From Oscillospiraceae bacterium (GTDB taxonomy: Bacteria > Bacillota > Clostridia > Oscillospirales > Ruminococcaceae), in NCBI GenBank assembly GCA_009782265.1, contig WRJM01000003.1, positions 1-50,290 on the forward strand: a stretch of DNA of 50,290 nucleotides. Reading direction: 5' to 3'. The translations under genes were made by a program, and so were the position numbers. How positions within the stretch are numbered: the first letter of the stretch is position 1; each line of letters begins with the position of its first letter. Below are positions 35,053-44,146 of the stretch, one piece after another. The notes under the pieces are model-generated. The model saw nothing but the letters and a program-made list of their open reading frames with translations, searched no databases and was not told where the DNA came from.

Positions 35053-36259
35053 AGCGGTTCAAAATGCAATTACCCACGCAAAAAACAGCGAATTTTATAA
35101 GAACAAATTAAACGGTATTGAGTCCGCTGATATTAAAAGAAAGGAAGATTTTGAAAAACTTCCGTTCACCGACAAGGAAGATTTACGCTCGGCATATCCT
35201 TTAGGTTTACAGGTTGTCGGTGACGAAAAAATCGTGCGGATTCACTCGTCGTCAGGCACTACGGGAACGCCGGTAATAATCCCGTACACCCAAAAAGACG
35301 TAAACGACTGGGCGGTGATGTTCAGACGCTGTTATGAAACCGCCGGTATAACCAATCTTGACCGGATTCACATTACCCCGGGCTACGGCTTGTGGACGGC
35401 GGGAATCGGCTTTCAGCTCGGCGCGGAGCTGCTCGGCGCAATGAGTATTCCGATGGGACCTGGCAACACCGACAAACAAATCAAGATGATGATTGACTTA
35501 AAATCCACCGTGCTTTGCGCGACTTCTTCTTACGCGCTTTTACTTGCGGAAGAAATCACCAAACGCGGCGTTAAGGATAAAATCTGCCTGAAACGCGGCG
35601 TTATCGGCTCGGAACGCTGGGGCGAAAAAATGCGCGGTCGTATCGCAAACGAGCTTGGCGTTTCGCTTTTTGATATTTACGGTTTAACCGAAATCTACGG
35701 ACCGGGAATCGGGATTAACTGTGGACATGACAGCGCAATGCACATGTGGAGTGATTTTTTCTACTACGAGATTATCGACCCGAAAACAGGCGAAATTCAG
35801 CCGGAGGGCGAAGTAGGTGAACTTGTGATTACGACTTATCACAAGGAGGGCGCGCCGTTAATCCGATACCGCACGCATGACTTAACGCGGGAAATCCCGG
35901 GAAAATGCGCCTGTGGTTCTGCTTTCCCGCGGATTGACGCAATTATCGGGCGCAGTGATGATATGGTAAAGGTACGCGGTGCGATGATTTACCCGAGCCG
36001 TGTGGATGAGCTTCTTGCTAAAATCGACGGCGTTTCAAGTGAATATCAAATTATGATTGACCATGTTTCAGGCAGGGATATTCTGACGTTATTTTTTGAA
36101 ACAGGTTTAAAGGATGAAGCACTTAAAACGCTTGAAAAAACCGTGGAAGCCGAGTTTAAGCAAACCATAGGCTTAACACCGAAAGCAAAGGCGGTGGCGG
36201 TGGGCGAACTGCCGAGGAGCGAGAAGAAGTCAACACGGGTGTTTGATAATAGATATTAA
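35033..36259 (+). CDS. paaK: Phenylacetate-CoA ligase family protein
   Basis: RIHSSSGTTGTPVIIPYTQKD, YGLTEIYGPGIGINC, YRTHDLT. Confidence 0.92.
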   Translation: MVSFNLEAVQNAITHAKNSEFYKNKLNGIESADIKRKEDFEKLPFTDKEDLRSAYPLGLQVVGDEKIVRIHSSSGTTGTPVIIPYTQKDVNDWAVMFRRCYETAGITNLDRIHITPGYGLWTAGIGFQLGAELLGAMSIPMGPGNTDKQIKMMIDLKSTVLCATSSYALLLAEEITKRGVKDKICLKRGVIGSERWGEKMRGRIANELGVSLFDIYGLTEIYGPGIGINCGHDSAMHMWSDFFYYEIIDPKTGEIQPEGEVGELVITTYHKEGAPLIRYRTHDLTREIPGKCACGSAFPRIDAIIGRSDDMVKVRGAMIYPSRVDELLAKIDGVSSEYQIMIDHVSGRDILTLFFETGLKDEALKTLEKTVEAEFKQTIGLTPKAKAVAVGELPRSEKKSTRVFDNRY

Positions 36260-37083
36260 CCCCCGCACACATCAATCACCACCAATTCAGGGCGGTTAAA
36301 AATCCGCGGAATCCCCCTTGTGCTTTTGCTTAAACCCCTGCTGACCACCATATAATTATCAAAAGATTCGCCGATATTGTAAATCCCGCCTGCGTATTTG
36401 GGTTTAAACCCCTGATGAACGGCGTAAATCCCGTTCGCCGCACTCGGCACGTGCGGAAGCCTGATTTGCCCGCCGTGTGTATGTCCGGTCAGAATCAAAT
36501 TGAAATTTAATTTTTCATATAAATTAATTTTTTCGGGGCGGTGTGTAAGCAGAATGGTGTAATTCCGGCTGTCGGCTTCCCGCGCACAGTTCAAAAGTTG
36601 TTTCTTGAATTTTTCCGCGCCGATAACCGCGTCGTCCACGCCGCAGATGTTAATTTTATTCCCGCGCACGTTTACTTTTCTGCACTCACCCTCAAGAACG
36701 TCTGCGCCAAGCTCACGGAAGAAATGCTTGATTTCACGGACTTCGCCGCTTTTGAACTCGTGATTGCCCGAAACGTAGAAGCATGGATAATCCCCCAGCT
36801 TCCGAAGCAGAATTTTTGTGTTCGCATGGGGAATAATATGGTCGGCGATGTCGCCCGCCATGAGGATTAAATCAGGATTAACGGCTTCAATGGCGCGGAT
36901 TAGCTTCTTCTGCCCCCTGCCGTAACTGTTGCTGTGCAGGTCGGACAGCAGAACCAATCGGATTTTGCCGTTGGTTTTGCCGGTGTGAATTTTATAGCGG
37001 ACGACAGACAATTCTCGCCCGCGGATAATGCCCATCATTGCCCAGCCCATTAAGAATAAAAGTATATTTTTTATGGTTTTCAT
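36256..37083 (-). CDS. Metallophosphoesterase
   Basis: LLSDLHSN, LMAGDIADH, VSGNHEFKSG, LILTGHTHGGQIRLP. Confidence 0.92.
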   Translation of the reverse strand: MKTIKNILLFLMGWAMMGIIRGRELSVVRYKIHTGKTNGKIRLVLLSDLHSNSYGRGQKKLIRAIEAVNPDLILMAGDIADHIIPHANTKILLRKLGDYPCFYVSGNHEFKSGEVREIKHFFRELGADVLEGECRKVNVRGNKINICGVDDAVIGAEKFKKQLLNCAREADSRNYTILLTHRPEKINLYEKLNFNLILTGHTHGGQIRLPHVPSAANGIYAVHQGFKPKYAGGIYNIGESFDNYMVVSRGLSKSTRGIPRIFNRPELVVIDVCGG

Positions 37084-37151
37084 AATAATATGATTTATAA
37101 TTTTTAAATAAATATACTATAAATCCAAATCCAAAAACAGGAGCGCGATAA

Positions 37152-38087
37152 ATGACAATCTCAGAAATGCAGGAGCAAATCCGTGAATTGAAGCAAAAAA
37201 CCAACACTGCCGTTCTCGCCCATTCTTATCAGGCGCGTGAAATTTTGGAAACCGCCGATATTACCGGCGATTCGTTTCAATTAAGTGTAGCGGCAAAAAG
37301 TGCAGAACAGCGCAATCTAATCCTTTGCGGCGTGAAATTCATGGCTGAAACCGCAAAAATTTTAAATCCCGAAAAGCACGTATTCTTAGCGAATAAAAAC
37401 GCAGGCTGCCCTATGGCGGAGCAATTAACTCCGGAAACACTTGCCGCTATGAAAAAAGCAGAACCTGACCGGGCAGTTGCCGCTTACATAAATACAACCG
37501 CAGAGCTAAAAAAACTCTGCGACGTGTGCGTGACCAGTTCGGGCGCGGTGCAAATCGTGCAGAACATGGAAGCGGAAAAAATCCTTTTTATTCCTGACCG
37601 CAACTTGGGTGAATTTATAAAAAAGCAAGTCCCCGAAAAGGATATAAAACTCATTGACGTCGGGTGCTGTCCCGTGCATAACGCCGTAACCGCCGAAGAT
37701 GTTTTAAAGGCGAAAGCAAATTATCCGGACGCGCTTGTTTTGGTTCACCCTGAATGTAAGCCGGAAGTTTTAAAATACGCGGACTATATCGGTTCTACAA
37801 CGGGGATTATGGAATTTGCGAAGAATTCAAGCAAAAACGAATTCATAATCGGCACGGAAATGAGCATTACCGCGCATTTACAATACGAATGTCCCGAAAA
37901 ACATTTTTACGCGCTGTCCGGAAAAATCCTCTGCGCTGACATGAAGATGACAACATTGCCGGATTTATTGAACACATTGCAGTCTGTTGCGCAAAATGAC
38001 GGCAAAGCGTTTGAAATTATAATGAGTGATGAGGATATAAAACAGGCGGGGCGGTGTATTGAGAATATGCTGAAGTATTCGGGGTAA
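37152..38087 (+). CDS. nadA: Quinolinate synthase
   Basis: AHSYQAREILETADITGDSFQLS, FMAETAKILNPEKHVFLANKNAGCPMAEQL, VHPECKPEVL. Confidence 0.95.
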   Translation: MTISEMQEQIRELKQKTNTAVLAHSYQAREILETADITGDSFQLSVAAKSAEQRNLILCGVKFMAETAKILNPEKHVFLANKNAGCPMAEQLTPETLAAMKKAEPDRAVAAYINTTAELKKLCDVCVTSSGAVQIVQNMEAEKILFIPDRNLGEFIKKQVPEKDIKLIDVGCCPVHNAVTAEDVLKAKANYPDALVLVHPECKPEVLKYADYIGSTTGIMEFAKNSSKNEFIIGTEMSITAHLQYECPEKHFYALSGKILCADMKMTTLPDLLNTLQSVAQNDGKAFEIIMSDEDIKQAGRCIENMLKYSG

Positions 38088-38200
38088 TCCGGCGGTTTTT
38101 TGTGCGGATTTGTGCAGATTTGTGCATATTTACAATAGACAAAATTTTATATAATACGGTATAATTTATTTATTTAAATTCATCAGGGGGAGCGGCAATT

Positions 38201-39193
38201 ATGAAAATTAAAAGAATTTTATCGGGGTTTATTGCGGCTGCAATTATTTTCGGGCTTTTTTCGGTTATACCGGTAACGGCAACGGTACAGGTTTACCCGA
38301 CGCCGGAGGGGTACAGCGACCATGACTATCAGAAGCTGATTGCGTTTTTCACGCAGAATGAGAACAACATGAAGATTATTGATAAATTAGGTTGGGATTT
38401 GGCAAAACCGGAAACGTGGGGAAAAGAATCTTTTAATATTATTACATGGAATAATGACTTAATTAAGCAAATTATAAGTATTGAATTACCTAATTTAATT
38501 TTATCCGGAACTTTAGATATTTCCGATTGTGTTTCTCTTGAATATTTGTTATGTTATGACAATATCCTTACAAATATTAATGCTTCCGGTTGTAAATCAC
38601 TTAAAACAATAGATTGTGCTAATAATAAACTTATAAGTATTAATGTTTTCAGCTGTGATTCACTTTCATGGTTTGGTTGCAGTAATAATAACCTCACAAT
38701 TCTTGATGTTTCTAATAATCAAATGCTTCGAACATTAAACTGTCCAAACAATAATCTCATAAGTCTTATTGGTTTCGGTTGTTACAGGCTTTTGCGATTA
38801 AGCTGTAGCAATAATAAGCTAACAAGTATATCATCATTTGAAGATTTAGGAAGTTTAATAATCGCAGATGTCAGTAATAATAACCTTGATTTAAACAGCG
38901 AAGCGGTAAAAACTTCAATTAATAAAATACAAGCAACTATTGATAAAAATAACGGGAAATTTTACTATGAATTGCAAAAAAGCGGCGAACCGCCTGCTCC
39001 CCCTCCGCTCCTGAAAGGCGACGTAAACGGCGACGGCAAGGTTGACACCGCTGACGCGCTTGATGTTTTGCGGCATGTTGTCGGCATTGAACATATCGGG
39101 GATTATTACTTCCATGCCGCCGATTTGGACGGCGACGGGAATATTACTACCGCCGACGCGTTAGCAATCCTTAAAATTATAGTGGGTTTATAA
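38201..39193 (+). CDS. Secreted leucine-rich-repeat protein with C-terminal type I dockerin
   Basis: Signal peptide, repeated LxxLxCxxNxL units, duplicated GDVNGDGKVDTADALDVLRHVVG / ADLDGDGNITTADALAILKIIVG. Confidence 0.88.
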   Translation: MKIKRILSGFIAAAIIFGLFSVIPVTATVQVYPTPEGYSDHDYQKLIAFFTQNENNMKIIDKLGWDLAKPETWGKESFNIITWNNDLIKQIISIELPNLILSGTLDISDCVSLEYLLCYDNILTNINASGCKSLKTIDCANNKLISINVFSCDSLSWFGCSNNNLTILDVSNNQMLRTLNCPNNNLISLIGFGCYRLLRLSCSNNKLTSISSFEDLGSLIIADVSNNNLDLNSEAVKTSINKIQATIDKNNGKFYYELQKSGEPPAPPPLLKGDVNGDGKVDTADALDVLRHVVGIEHIGDYYFHAADLDGDGNITTADALAILKIIVGL

Positions 39194-39203
39194 GTTTAAT
39201 AAA

Positions 39204-39230
39204 TGAAAAGAAGCCTTTACGGCTTCTTTT
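39204..39230. terminator. Terminator hairpin
   Basis: AAAAGAAGCC-TTTAC-GGCTTCTTTT. Confidence 0.7.
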
Positions 39231-39241
39231 CAGGTTATAAA

Positions 39242-39934
39242 TCATATAATCTTAGAATTATTAATCACCAACTTAAAATTAATCCCTAACGCTTCTGCGG
39301 ACACCCGGCACAGCGACATGCGGTTTAAAAAGATTTCAAAATATTCCATAATCGAGCTGATTTCAAGGTCGATAATTAAGTCCAGAAACAACTCGGTTTT
39401 GTCGTCCGAGAAGTAATAACGGGACTGCACACAAGCGTAATTCACCCTGTCGTGAATGTCCCTGATGATGGCTTCTGCGTCGTCTTCGTCAACGCCGTCC
39501 GGATGACGTACTCTTGAACGCCGCACGTCCATTTTATCCGCAATAATCAGCGCGGCGGCAATGGGGTTCACGGGCGCGGCACTAAGCTCGTCATGGTTGC
39601 CGATTGCGCAAATAATCACCGCGATTTCTTCCGCCGGCATAGCAAGCTTGCTCAGCAGATTGAACGCCATCAGCGCGCCCACCTGCGCGTGGGTGTTGCG
39701 GTTGACGCAGTTTCCGATGTCGTGCATGTATCCCGCGATTTGCGCAAGCTCACATTCGCGCTCGGTGTAACCCAGCGTTTGCAGAATATCATATGCCGCG
39801 TCGGCGGTACGTTCAACGTGCGTGTTGGAATGTTCGGTGTACCCGATGGATTCTAACGCTTTGTCGGCATGATTGATATAGGATTGTATGTCGCTGTTTT
39901 GTTTAATGTACTTGTATGTTATATTGCTCATCAT
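39242..39934 (-). CDS. HD-domain phosphohydrolase
   Basis: HVERTADAAYDIL...LAQIAGYMHDIGN...NHD. Confidence 0.8.
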   Translation of the reverse strand: MMSNITYKYIKQNSDIQSYINHADKALESIGYTEHSNTHVERTADAAYDILQTLGYTERECELAQIAGYMHDIGNCVNRNTHAQVGALMAFNLLSKLAMPAEEIAVIICAIGNHDELSAAPVNPIAAALIIADKMDVRRSRVRHPDGVDEDDAEAIIRDIHDRVNYACVQSRYYFSDDKTELFLDLIIDLEISSIMEYFEIFLNRMSLCRVSAEALGINFKLVINNSKII

Positions 39935-39962
39935 TTTACTCCGTGTTTAAAACTATTTTGCA

Positions 39963-39986
39963 GGCGTATACGGAATACGCCCCTAC
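39963..39986. repeat. Half GTAGGGGCG-type palindrome
   Basis: GGCGTATACGGAATACGCCCCTAC. Confidence 0.5.
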
Positions 39987-40021
39987 TCAATTTTATCATA
40001 AAACCGTAAAAATTTCAAGTC

Positions 40022-40050
40022 TTGACAGTTTTCTTTTTAAAGCCTATAAT
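40022..40050 (+). promoter_or_regulatory. Consensus promoter TTGACA-N17-TATAAT
   Basis: Just upstream of nth. Confidence 0.7.
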
Positions 40051-40057
40051 ATATAGT

Positions 40058-40690
40058 ATGAACAAAAAACAAAAAACGGCGGAAATAAACCGCACGCTTA
40101 CAACGCTTTATCCCGAACCCGTCTGCGAATTAAACTATAATCAAAACAAGCCGCATGAACTTCTAATTGCGGCGCGGCTTTCGGCGCAGTGTACGGACAA
40201 GCGCGTGAATCAAGTCACCCCCGCGCTTTTTGCGCGGTTTCCGACGCTTACGGACTTCGCATACGCCGATGTTTCCGAGGTAGAGGAATTCGTGCGCTCC
40301 TGCGGGCTTTATAAAACCAAAGCACATGACATTGTTGAAACCTGTAAAATGCTTGTAAATACATATAATTGCACAATTCCCGACAGCATGGACGAATTAA
40401 TAAAACTGCCCGGTATCGGCAGAAAAACTGCTAATCTGCTTCTCGGCACGCTTTACGGTAAACCGGCAATCGTCACCGACACGCACGTAATCAGGCTTTC
40501 CAACCGTTTTGGTTTAGTAAACACCAAAAACCCCGAAAAGGTCGAATCAGCGTTAAAAAAGCTGATTGTGCCGGAAGAATCGCTGAACTTCTGTCACAGG
40601 CTTGTTTTATTCGGGCGGGAATTCTGCAAAGCACAGAGCCCGAAGTGCGCGGAGTGCGGGGTGAGAGAAATGTGTACTTATATTAAATAA
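40058..40690 (+). CDS. nth: Endonuclease III
   Basis: LIAARLSAQCTDKRVNQVTPALF, LPGIGRKTANLLLG, VTDTHVIRLSNR, C-terminal 4Fe-4S cysteines. Confidence 0.95.
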   Translation: MNKKQKTAEINRTLTTLYPEPVCELNYNQNKPHELLIAARLSAQCTDKRVNQVTPALFARFPTLTDFAYADVSEVEEFVRSCGLYKTKAHDIVETCKMLVNTYNCTIPDSMDELIKLPGIGRKTANLLLGTLYGKPAIVTDTHVIRLSNRFGLVNTKNPEKVESALKKLIVPEESLNFCHRLVLFGREFCKAQSPKCAECGVREMCTYIK

Positions 40691-40778
40691 AGAAATAAAC
40701 CGCCCCGGCTCAAAGGCGGCGGTTATTTCTAAATAACTCAACCCACGGTCAACCGTCTACCGGTTGCCCTTTTTCTAT
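40686..40778 (-). ncRNA. Orphan antisense-type RNA, homologous to the antitoxin RNA at 42945-43024
   Basis: Minus-strand TTGACA-N17-TATAAT (40783-40811), aligning body (GGGCAACCGGTAGACGGTTGA) and AACCGCC...GGCGGTT terminator-like hairpin. Confidence 0.55.
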
Positions 40779-40850
40779 TTTCATTATAAATCAAAATCAC
40801 GCTTTTGTCAATACATTAACTAAAAATCACAAAATTTTTTCAAAAACTGC

Positions 40851-40877
40851 TAAAGTTTTTCCGAAAAGCTCCGATAA
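40851..40877 (+). promoter_or_regulatory. SigD/sigma-28-type promoter
   Basis: TAAA-N15-TCCGATAA upstream of flagellin. Confidence 0.65.
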
Positions 40878-41004
40878 TATCATTAGTAAACAGTATTTTG
40901 CTTATAAAAAAGCAGGATACAGTTCACAAAAACAGGGAAATACTTCCCGAGTAAAAAATCACCGGAAAAGGACTTCCGGTGCAGATTTCAAGGAGGAAAT
41001 CACA

Positions 41005-42666
41005 ATGGCAGGATTAATAGTACAACACAACCTAAACGCCATTAATGCTAACAACAAGCTTAGCATGAACGTCATCGGCACAAAGAAAGCTACCGAAAAA
41101 TTATCTTCGGGCTATCAAATCAACCGTGCAGGCGACAACGCGTCAGGTCTGGCTGTCTCGGAAAAAATGAGAAGCCAAATCAGAGGCCTCGGTCAAGCGA
41201 TTAGAAACGCTAACGACGGTATCAGCCTCATCCAAACCGCAGAAGGCGGCTTAAACGAGACTCACGCTATTCTTCAGAGAATGAGAGAGCTCGCAGTTCA
41301 GTCGGCAAACGGCACATATCAGGATGAACTCGACCGTGAAGCTATGCAGCTCGAAGTTGACGCTCTCAAGAGCGAAATCGACAGAATCGCAGCTTCCACC
41401 GAGTACAACAAAATTAAGCTGCTCGACGGTTCGCTCGGCGGCGCGTCCAGCACAGCCGGCAAATACGGTCCCCGTTATGCTTCGCTTGAAACCACAACCG
41501 GTTCAAACTGGCAGGGAACAGTTGTTACGTCCAGCATCGTAGGCGTAACAGTCGGATTCACCACAGGCGCTTCCGCTAAGGGCGGCGAAAACGCTTCTTG
41601 GGACATCGCTGGTACAACCCTTACCATCAATCTGTCTGCCGGCGCAACCTACACCCAGGCTCAGATTGACGACCTTATCAAAGGTGCTACACAGCATAAG
41701 GCAAGCGGTCAGACTGGTGCGATTCCTACCGTTACCGTTAAACTCGGCACAGGCGTTATCATCGGCGAACAGAAGACACTCGGTATCACAACTGCGGGTG
41801 TAAGAGCTAAATCCGAAATCGATGGTGTTGGCGGCGACCTTACTGCTTACCTCATCAGCAATACCACTTCTTCCACCGACGGTTACGCAAACTTCATTCA
41901 GTTCACTTCCAACAACTACGGTTTAGACACACGTAACTTCACGCTTGCGACCGACGTTTCACCCGGCAAGGAATGGGTTGAAATTGACACGGTTGAAAAC
42001 AACCCCAACGTTAAAGACGGCGCATTTATTCTTCACCTTTCTACCGGTAAAGAATATACTCAACAAGACCTCGAAAATATCCTGAGAAAAGCCGGCTTGG
42101 ATTACGAAGTAACTCTTGCTGACGCCACAGGCGTAATCGCTAACGGCGACATTAAGTTCTATGCGAACACCTCTGTTACCGCAGGCAGTGCAAACGCTCT
42201 TACTCTTTCAATGGGTACCGGCGTAGCAGGACAGGGTGTTGGTAAAGACAAATCCGGCGGCGTAGGCGAAGGTCTTACCTTCCAAATCGGTGCTAACGGC
42301 GTTGCTGACCAGAGAGTAAGCCTTTCTGTTGACGACATGAGTTCCGGCGCGCTCGGCATTAAAAATGCTGACATCTCCACCCGCGAAGCTGCAAACTATG
42401 CGATTGAAATCATCGACAAAGCAATCAGCACAGTTTCCTTCCAGAGAGCAGGTCTCGGTGCATTGCAGAACAGACTTGAATCCACTGTTAACAACTTAAC
42501 AGTAACTCAAGAAAACTTAACAGCTGCTGAAAGCCAAATCCGTGACACAGACATGGCTTCAGAAATGATTAACTACACCAAGTTCTCCATTCTGCAGCAG
42601 GCTGCACAGGCTATGTTGGCTCAGGCTAACCAAGCGCCTCAAGCAATACTCCAGTTACTCGGATAA
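41005..42666 (+). CDS. Flagellin with enlarged central domain
   Basis: [19 protein letters not shown]...[31 protein letters not shown] and C-terminal [34 protein letters not shown]. Confidence 0.95.
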   Translation: MAGLIVQHNLNAINANNKLSMNVIGTKKATEKLSSGYQINRAGDNASGLAVSEKMRSQIRGLGQAIRNANDGISLIQTAEGGLNETHAILQRMRELAVQSANGTYQDELDREAMQLEVDALKSEIDRIAASTEYNKIKLLDGSLGGASSTAGKYGPRYASLETTTGSNWQGTVVTSSIVGVTVGFTTGASAKGGENASWDIAGTTLTINLSAGATYTQAQIDDLIKGATQHKASGQTGAIPTVTVKLGTGVIIGEQKTLGITTAGVRAKSEIDGVGGDLTAYLISNTTSSTDGYANFIQFTSNNYGLDTRNFTLATDVSPGKEWVEIDTVENNPNVKDGAFILHLSTGKEYTQQDLENILRKAGLDYEVTLADATGVIANGDIKFYANTSVTAGSANALTLSMGTGVAGQGVGKDKSGGVGEGLTFQIGANGVADQRVSLSVDDMSSGALGIKNADISTREAANYAIEIIDKAISTVSFQRAGLGALQNRLESTVNNLTVTQENLTAAESQIRDTDMASEMINYTKFSILQQAAQAMLAQANQAPQAILQLLG

Positions 42667-42698
42667 GTATTTCCATAACAGTTGTTTTAATCGCAACG

Positions 42699-42732
42699 GC
42701 AAAACCCCCGTCTTTCGGCGGGGGTTTTGTTT
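42699..42732 (+). terminator. Flagellin terminator
   Basis: AAAACCCCCG...CGGGGGTTTTGTTTT. Confidence 0.8.
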
Positions 42733-42750
42733 TATAATTTAATTATTAAT

Positions 42751-42779
42751 TTGACAGAAATTGGTATTTATGTTATAAT
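42751..42779 (+). promoter_or_regulatory. Consensus promoter of the putative type I toxin
   Basis: TTGACA-N17-TATAAT. Confidence 0.8.
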
Positions 42780-42862
42780 TATTTTGCGAAGAAATTCGCA
42801 TACATATAGGGCATATCAAACGGTAAGCGGTCAATTTCCCCTCGGAAACGAGGTGAGGTCGT

Positions 42863-42949
42863 ATGACTTGGCTTGAGTTCTTAACTTTAGCACTTGTTAT
42901 CTGTAACATAATCAGCATAATGCAGAACGACTATATAAAAAGGAAATAG
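42863..42949 (+). CDS. 28-aa hydrophobic peptide, putative type I toxin
   Basis: SD AGGTGAGG then MTWLEFLTLALVICNIISIMQNDYIKRK. Not in the supplied ORF track. Confidence 0.72.
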   Translation: MTWLEFLTLALVICNIISIMQNDYIKRK

Positions 42950-43024
42950 CCGCCCTACGTCCAAAGTAAGCGGCTAATTTCTTAATCTTACGTGAGGGCG
43001 ACCGCTATCGGTATGCCCTATTCT
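42945..43024 (-). ncRNA. Putative antisense antitoxin RNA overlapping the toxin 3' end
   Basis: Minus-strand TTGACA-AAAGGGCTTATATGTGT-TATAAT (43031-43059); AGCCGC...GCGGCT hairpin followed by ATTTCCTTTTT at its 3' end. Confidence 0.7.
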
Positions 43025-43087
43025 ATGGAAATTATAACACATATAAGCCCTTTTGTCAATAACCAAACAAGCTTTTCATTAAAAATA

Positions 43088-43116
43088 TTGACATTTATTT
43101 TAAATTTTGGTATAAT
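43088..43116 (+). promoter_or_regulatory. Consensus promoter of tRNA-Arg
   Basis: TTGACA-N17-TATAAT. Confidence 0.75.
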
Positions 43117-43154
43117 ATTATGGCGCATGGTTGATTAAAATATCTTGCAATAAT

Positions 43155-43226
43155 GCCCCCATAGTTAAATGGATATAACGGGGTCCTCCTAAGACTCAGT
43201 TGCAGGTTCGATTCCTGCTGGGGGTG
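43155..43226 (+). tRNA. tRNA-Arg (anticodon CCT)
   Basis: Cloverleaf: acceptor GCCCCCA/TGGGGGT, anticodon stem GGGTC/GACTC with loop CTCCTAA, T arm GCAGG-TTCGATT-CCTGC. Confidence 0.93.
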
Positions 43227-43321
43227 GTCGCGAGCCGCGACGGGCAGTATCACTGCTCCTCTACTAAGTGCAATAAATCGTCAAGTTCGGATTTTAAAGC
43301 AGGCAGTGCGGAAGTAGCGTA

Positions 43322-44050
43322 TTATTTTTTATTCAAAATCCTGCTTTCATATTTTCCGGTTTTGACATTGATAAATCTTGCCCATAACGATACTTTATTA
43401 TCTTCGTTCAGCGAATCCCAAACCATATTTATAAATTCATCAATACTGCCGTTAATTTCAACCGGAACAGGCTCTCCCTCAAAACTCAGCAGCGAACCGC
43501 TGCCGGCAGTGTTTTTAGTATCCTCTTTGTAAGTATGTATAAACCTGCCCCGCCCTGCCTGAGGGTTATTGAACGCGAAATTATAACGCAAGCAGGAATC
43601 AGGATTACCGTTATCGGTTTTTAAAATTGACATAGCGTAGTTAAATTCTTCTTCCGAAAAATGCAGAATCCCTGAAATACGCGGCGTGAAATTCGGTTCG
43701 TCGGGTTCGTATTCACGGTTGCGGAGTGCCTGTTCAAACGTAAGCTGCTGACCCATCAGCGACGCAATTGTGTCGGTTTGGTCGCCGTTGGTGACGATTA
43801 ATTTACTTCCCATGACCTTAACCGCATTGTAAATCACAAGCGCGGGGTCGGTCATTTTTGTTTCGTCAAAGGCTTTGGTTCGTATACCGTCACCGTCTTC
43901 AACAAAAACACGGTTTCTGCTGTTTTCGCTTCTGCCCATGATGAAATAGGCGGCAACGGCGTTTTCGCCGTCCGCGCTCCTGCCGATGATGATTCCGCGC
44001 CCGGGGTAGGGATTGGATTTCAGGATTTCGCTGATGTTTTTTGTCTGCAT
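43322..44050 (-). CDS. purO: IMP cyclohydrolase, PurO-like
   Basis: NPYPGRGIIIGRSADGENAVAAYFIMGRSENSRNRVF; within the pur cluster. Start chosen at MQTKN. Confidence 0.82.
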   Translation of the reverse strand: MQTKNISEILKSNPYPGRGIIIGRSADGENAVAAYFIMGRSENSRNRVFVEDGDGIRTKAFDETKMTDPALVIYNAVKVMGSKLIVTNGDQTDTIASLMGQQLTFEQALRNREYEPDEPNFTPRISGILHFSEEEFNYAMSILKTDNGNPDSCLRYNFAFNNPQAGRGRFIHTYKEDTKNTAGSGSLLSFEGEPVPVEINGSIDEFINMVWDSLNEDNKVSLWARFINVKTGKYESRILNKK

Positions 44051-44071
44051 GATAAATTCCTTTCTTGGGTT

Positions 44072-44146
44072 TGTAGGGGCGAACATTGTTCGCCCGCGCA
44101 GATATTCATTTGCTTATTTCGGGCGACCGCAAGGGTCGCCCCTACG
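44072..44146. repeat. Paired GTAGGGGCG palindromic repeat between purN and purO
   Basis: TGTAGGGGCGAACATTGTTCGCCCG...CGGGCGACCGCAAGGGTCGCCCCTACG. Contributes the purN stop codon. Confidence 0.8.

Noticed and set aside
41005-42666. Flagellin central domain as a diversity-generating element
   Set aside because: No reverse transcriptase, template repeat or invertible repeats seen; enlarged central flagellin domains are common.
43200-43532. 110-aa + strand ORF starting within tRNA-Arg
   Set aside because: Overlaps the tRNA and is antisense to purO; likely spurious.
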